Below are positions 5,146-5,991 of a stretch of DNA of 5,991 nt, one piece after another (the stretch's first letter is position 1; each line of letters begins with the position of its first letter). The DNA is from an uncultured Bacilli bacterium (GTDB lineage Bacteria; Bacillota_I; Bacilli_A; RF39; UBA660): positions 1-5,991 of the forward strand of contig CANRAT010000072.1 of assembly GCA_947628685.1 (NCBI GenBank). Reading direction: 5' to 3'. The translations under genes and the position numbers were made by a program. The notes beneath the pieces are model-generated. The model ran no database searches, had not been told where the DNA came from, and saw only the letters and a list, made by a program, of their open reading frames with translations.

Positions 5146-5159
5146 CTTAGATAACTAAG
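5146..5159. repeat. Boundary hairpin at the VR 3' end
   Basis: CTTAG (5146-5150) and CTAAG (5155-5159) form a 5-bp stem with a 4-base loop. The arm includes the last two bases of VR and the first bases past it. The position is like the small 4-base-loop hairpin placed right after VR in characterised DGRs. The aligned TR position 4407 differs from 5157 and would break the stem. Confidence 0.4.
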
Positions 5160-5312
5160 GGCAGGGCAACTACCACTCATTGCAATAGAAACCGCCACCA
5201 CTATTCACGCCGCAGCCGCCCACAACACCGCGCGCATCAACACTGCCAAACGAATAAGCACTGGCACCCACCGCACTATCATAGCAGTAAGAGTAAGAAT
5301 CAGAAAAAGAAC
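5158..5312 (-). repeat. DGR variable repeat (VR)
   Basis: The recipient of mutagenic retrohoming. It covers the last ~47 codons of the pilin-like gene, its stop codon TAG (5170-5172) and 12 bases beyond. The 19 adenine-linked changes from TR alter 15 residues: N to Y (four), S (two), F, R or G (two), D to G (two) or V, S to G (two). Codons for Cys, Ala, Val and Gly that lack adenine are unchanged. The coding-strand 3' end TTGCCCTGCCCT, GC-rich and free of changes, is the likely initiation-of-mutagenic-homing (IMH) site. Confidence 0.95.
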
Positions 5313-5955
5313 AAAAACTACCATCATCAACTACATCTTTAAATGCATCTTTTATTATAGAAACATTTGTGTCATATACTGTTTTATCATAACCTTTTAA
5401 ACAATACTCATTTCCATTTCTTTTAAAACATGCATATGCCGCTAGTACAACATTTGAACTACTCAAATCTAAACCTATATAAAAATCATGGCCATCTGGT
5501 GGAGTTTGACTTTTTTCTCCATTAAACACTGTGGATACTTTATAAGTAGTTGTTCCATACCAATAATACTGTGGTTTATATACTTGTATATACTTTTCTT
5601 CTTGCTTTTCACCATATGAATAATCAACTGTTTTTCCATCAACTTTACAACCATCTAAATATAATTTACCATCACTATATATTTCATGTGTCTCACATTC
5701 TACTCTTGATCCTTCATATTTGATTAAATTTTCACTTTCTAAAATTTCGAATGTTACTTCCTCTAACGGATTATTTAATGCATAATCTGCTACTGCATTT
5801 TTTATTGCATCTCCATATAGTTCTATACTTCTTTTATCACTTTCTTTTTTTGTATCTCCTATTATATTTAATATAATGGGTGTTGCTATTAATGCTATTA
5901 TTTCTAGTATTACTATTACTGCAAGTAACTCTATTAATGTGAATCCTCTTCTCAT
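5170..5955 (-). CDS. Type IV prepilin-like DGR variable protein
   Basis: The N-terminus MRRG|FTLIELLAVIVIL is a class III prepilin signal: cleavage after Gly4, then F5 and the conserved Glu at mature position 5, followed by a hydrophobic helix (about 5-28). Such subunits are cut and methylated by prepilin peptidase and packed into type IV pili or pseudopili. The middle (about 30-210) is not a family I recognise. Two of its cysteines precede the VR (YACFK, EYCLK), and the C-terminal 47 residues encoded by VR hold three more plus an edge Cys. The product ends GGGFYCNEW. No classical C-type-lectin ending is evident. An odd feature is a charged Glu18 inside the hydrophobic helix, where Ala is usual. 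I prefer ATG 5955 (GGAGG nine bases upstream) to ATG 5961 (three bases), which would add two residues. The promoter is outside the window. Role inferred: a surface filament subunit with a diversified binding tip. Confidence 0.9.
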   Translation of the reverse strand: MRRGFTLIELLAVIVILEIIALIATPIILNIIGDTKKESDKRSIELYGDAIKNAVADYALNNPLEEVTFEILESENLIKYEGSRVECETHEIYSDGKLYLDGCKVDGKTVDYSYGEKQEEKYIQVYKPQYYWYGTTTYKVSTVFNGEKSQTPPDGHDFYIGLDLSSSNVVLAAYACFKRNGNEYCLKGYDKTVYDTNVSIIKDAFKDVVDDGSFCSFSDSYSYCYDSAVGASAYSFGSVDARGVVGGCGVNSGGGFYCNEW

Positions 5956-5991
5956 ATTCATCTTCCTCCTTTAGTTTACTTACACTTCTAT

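Noticed and set aside
1..5991. CRISPR array, insertion sequence, tRNA or rRNA
   Set aside because: There are no regularly spaced repeats, no transposase frame or terminal repeats, and no tRNA or rRNA signature was seen on either strand.

Overview
The window is very AT-rich with low-GC-Firmicutes style signals: strong GGAGG ribosome sites, TTGACA/TATAAT promoters and a CIRCE element. The ClpB chaperone starts directly at the first ATPase module, with no N-terminal domain, as in Mollicutes and related reduced Bacilli. Tryptophan is written TGG and none of the main reading frames needs UGA as a sense codon, so the standard code fits better than the mycoplasma code. My best guess is an uncultured gut-type, RF39-like or Mollicutes-related bacterium; this is inference, not proof.

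Layout. Positions 1-600 hold no large gene but are not empty. There is one compact structured RNA candidate (about 104-169). There is also a second, promoter-to-terminator small RNA (about 277-384) on the plus strand. It converges on a 30-residue hydrophobic peptide gene on the minus strand (375-467) with its own ribosome site and promoter. This pair looks like a type I toxin-antitoxin module. Next comes clpB (659-2767, plus) behind a promoter that overlaps a CIRCE operator. clpB meets the remaining genes tail to tail at a bidirectional hairpin that covers both stop codons.

Everything from 2785 to the right edge is on the minus strand and forms a complete diversity-generating retroelement (DGR). 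In transcription order it contains: a type IV prepilin-like protein whose last ~47 codons are the variable repeat (VR, 5158-5312); a hairpin-rich spacer; a small protein that matches only the mismatch-recognition domain of MutS; the template repeat (TR, 4408-4562); Avd; and a DGR-type reverse transcriptase. Aligned without gaps, TR and VR differ at 19 of 155 positions, and all 19 are adenines in the TR sense strand. This is the signature of adenine-mutagenic retrohoming. The 19 changes alter 15 amino acids near the C-terminus of the pilin-like protein.

How it should work together: TR RNA is reverse transcribed by the RT-Avd complex with errors at adenines, and the cDNA replaces VR. The outcome is a surface-exposed filament subunit with a hypervariable tip. 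The unusual points are the pilin-like target and the stand-alone MutS domain I protein encoded between VR and TR. A further point is a small hairpin that sits exactly on the VR boundary and depends on a base that differs in TR.
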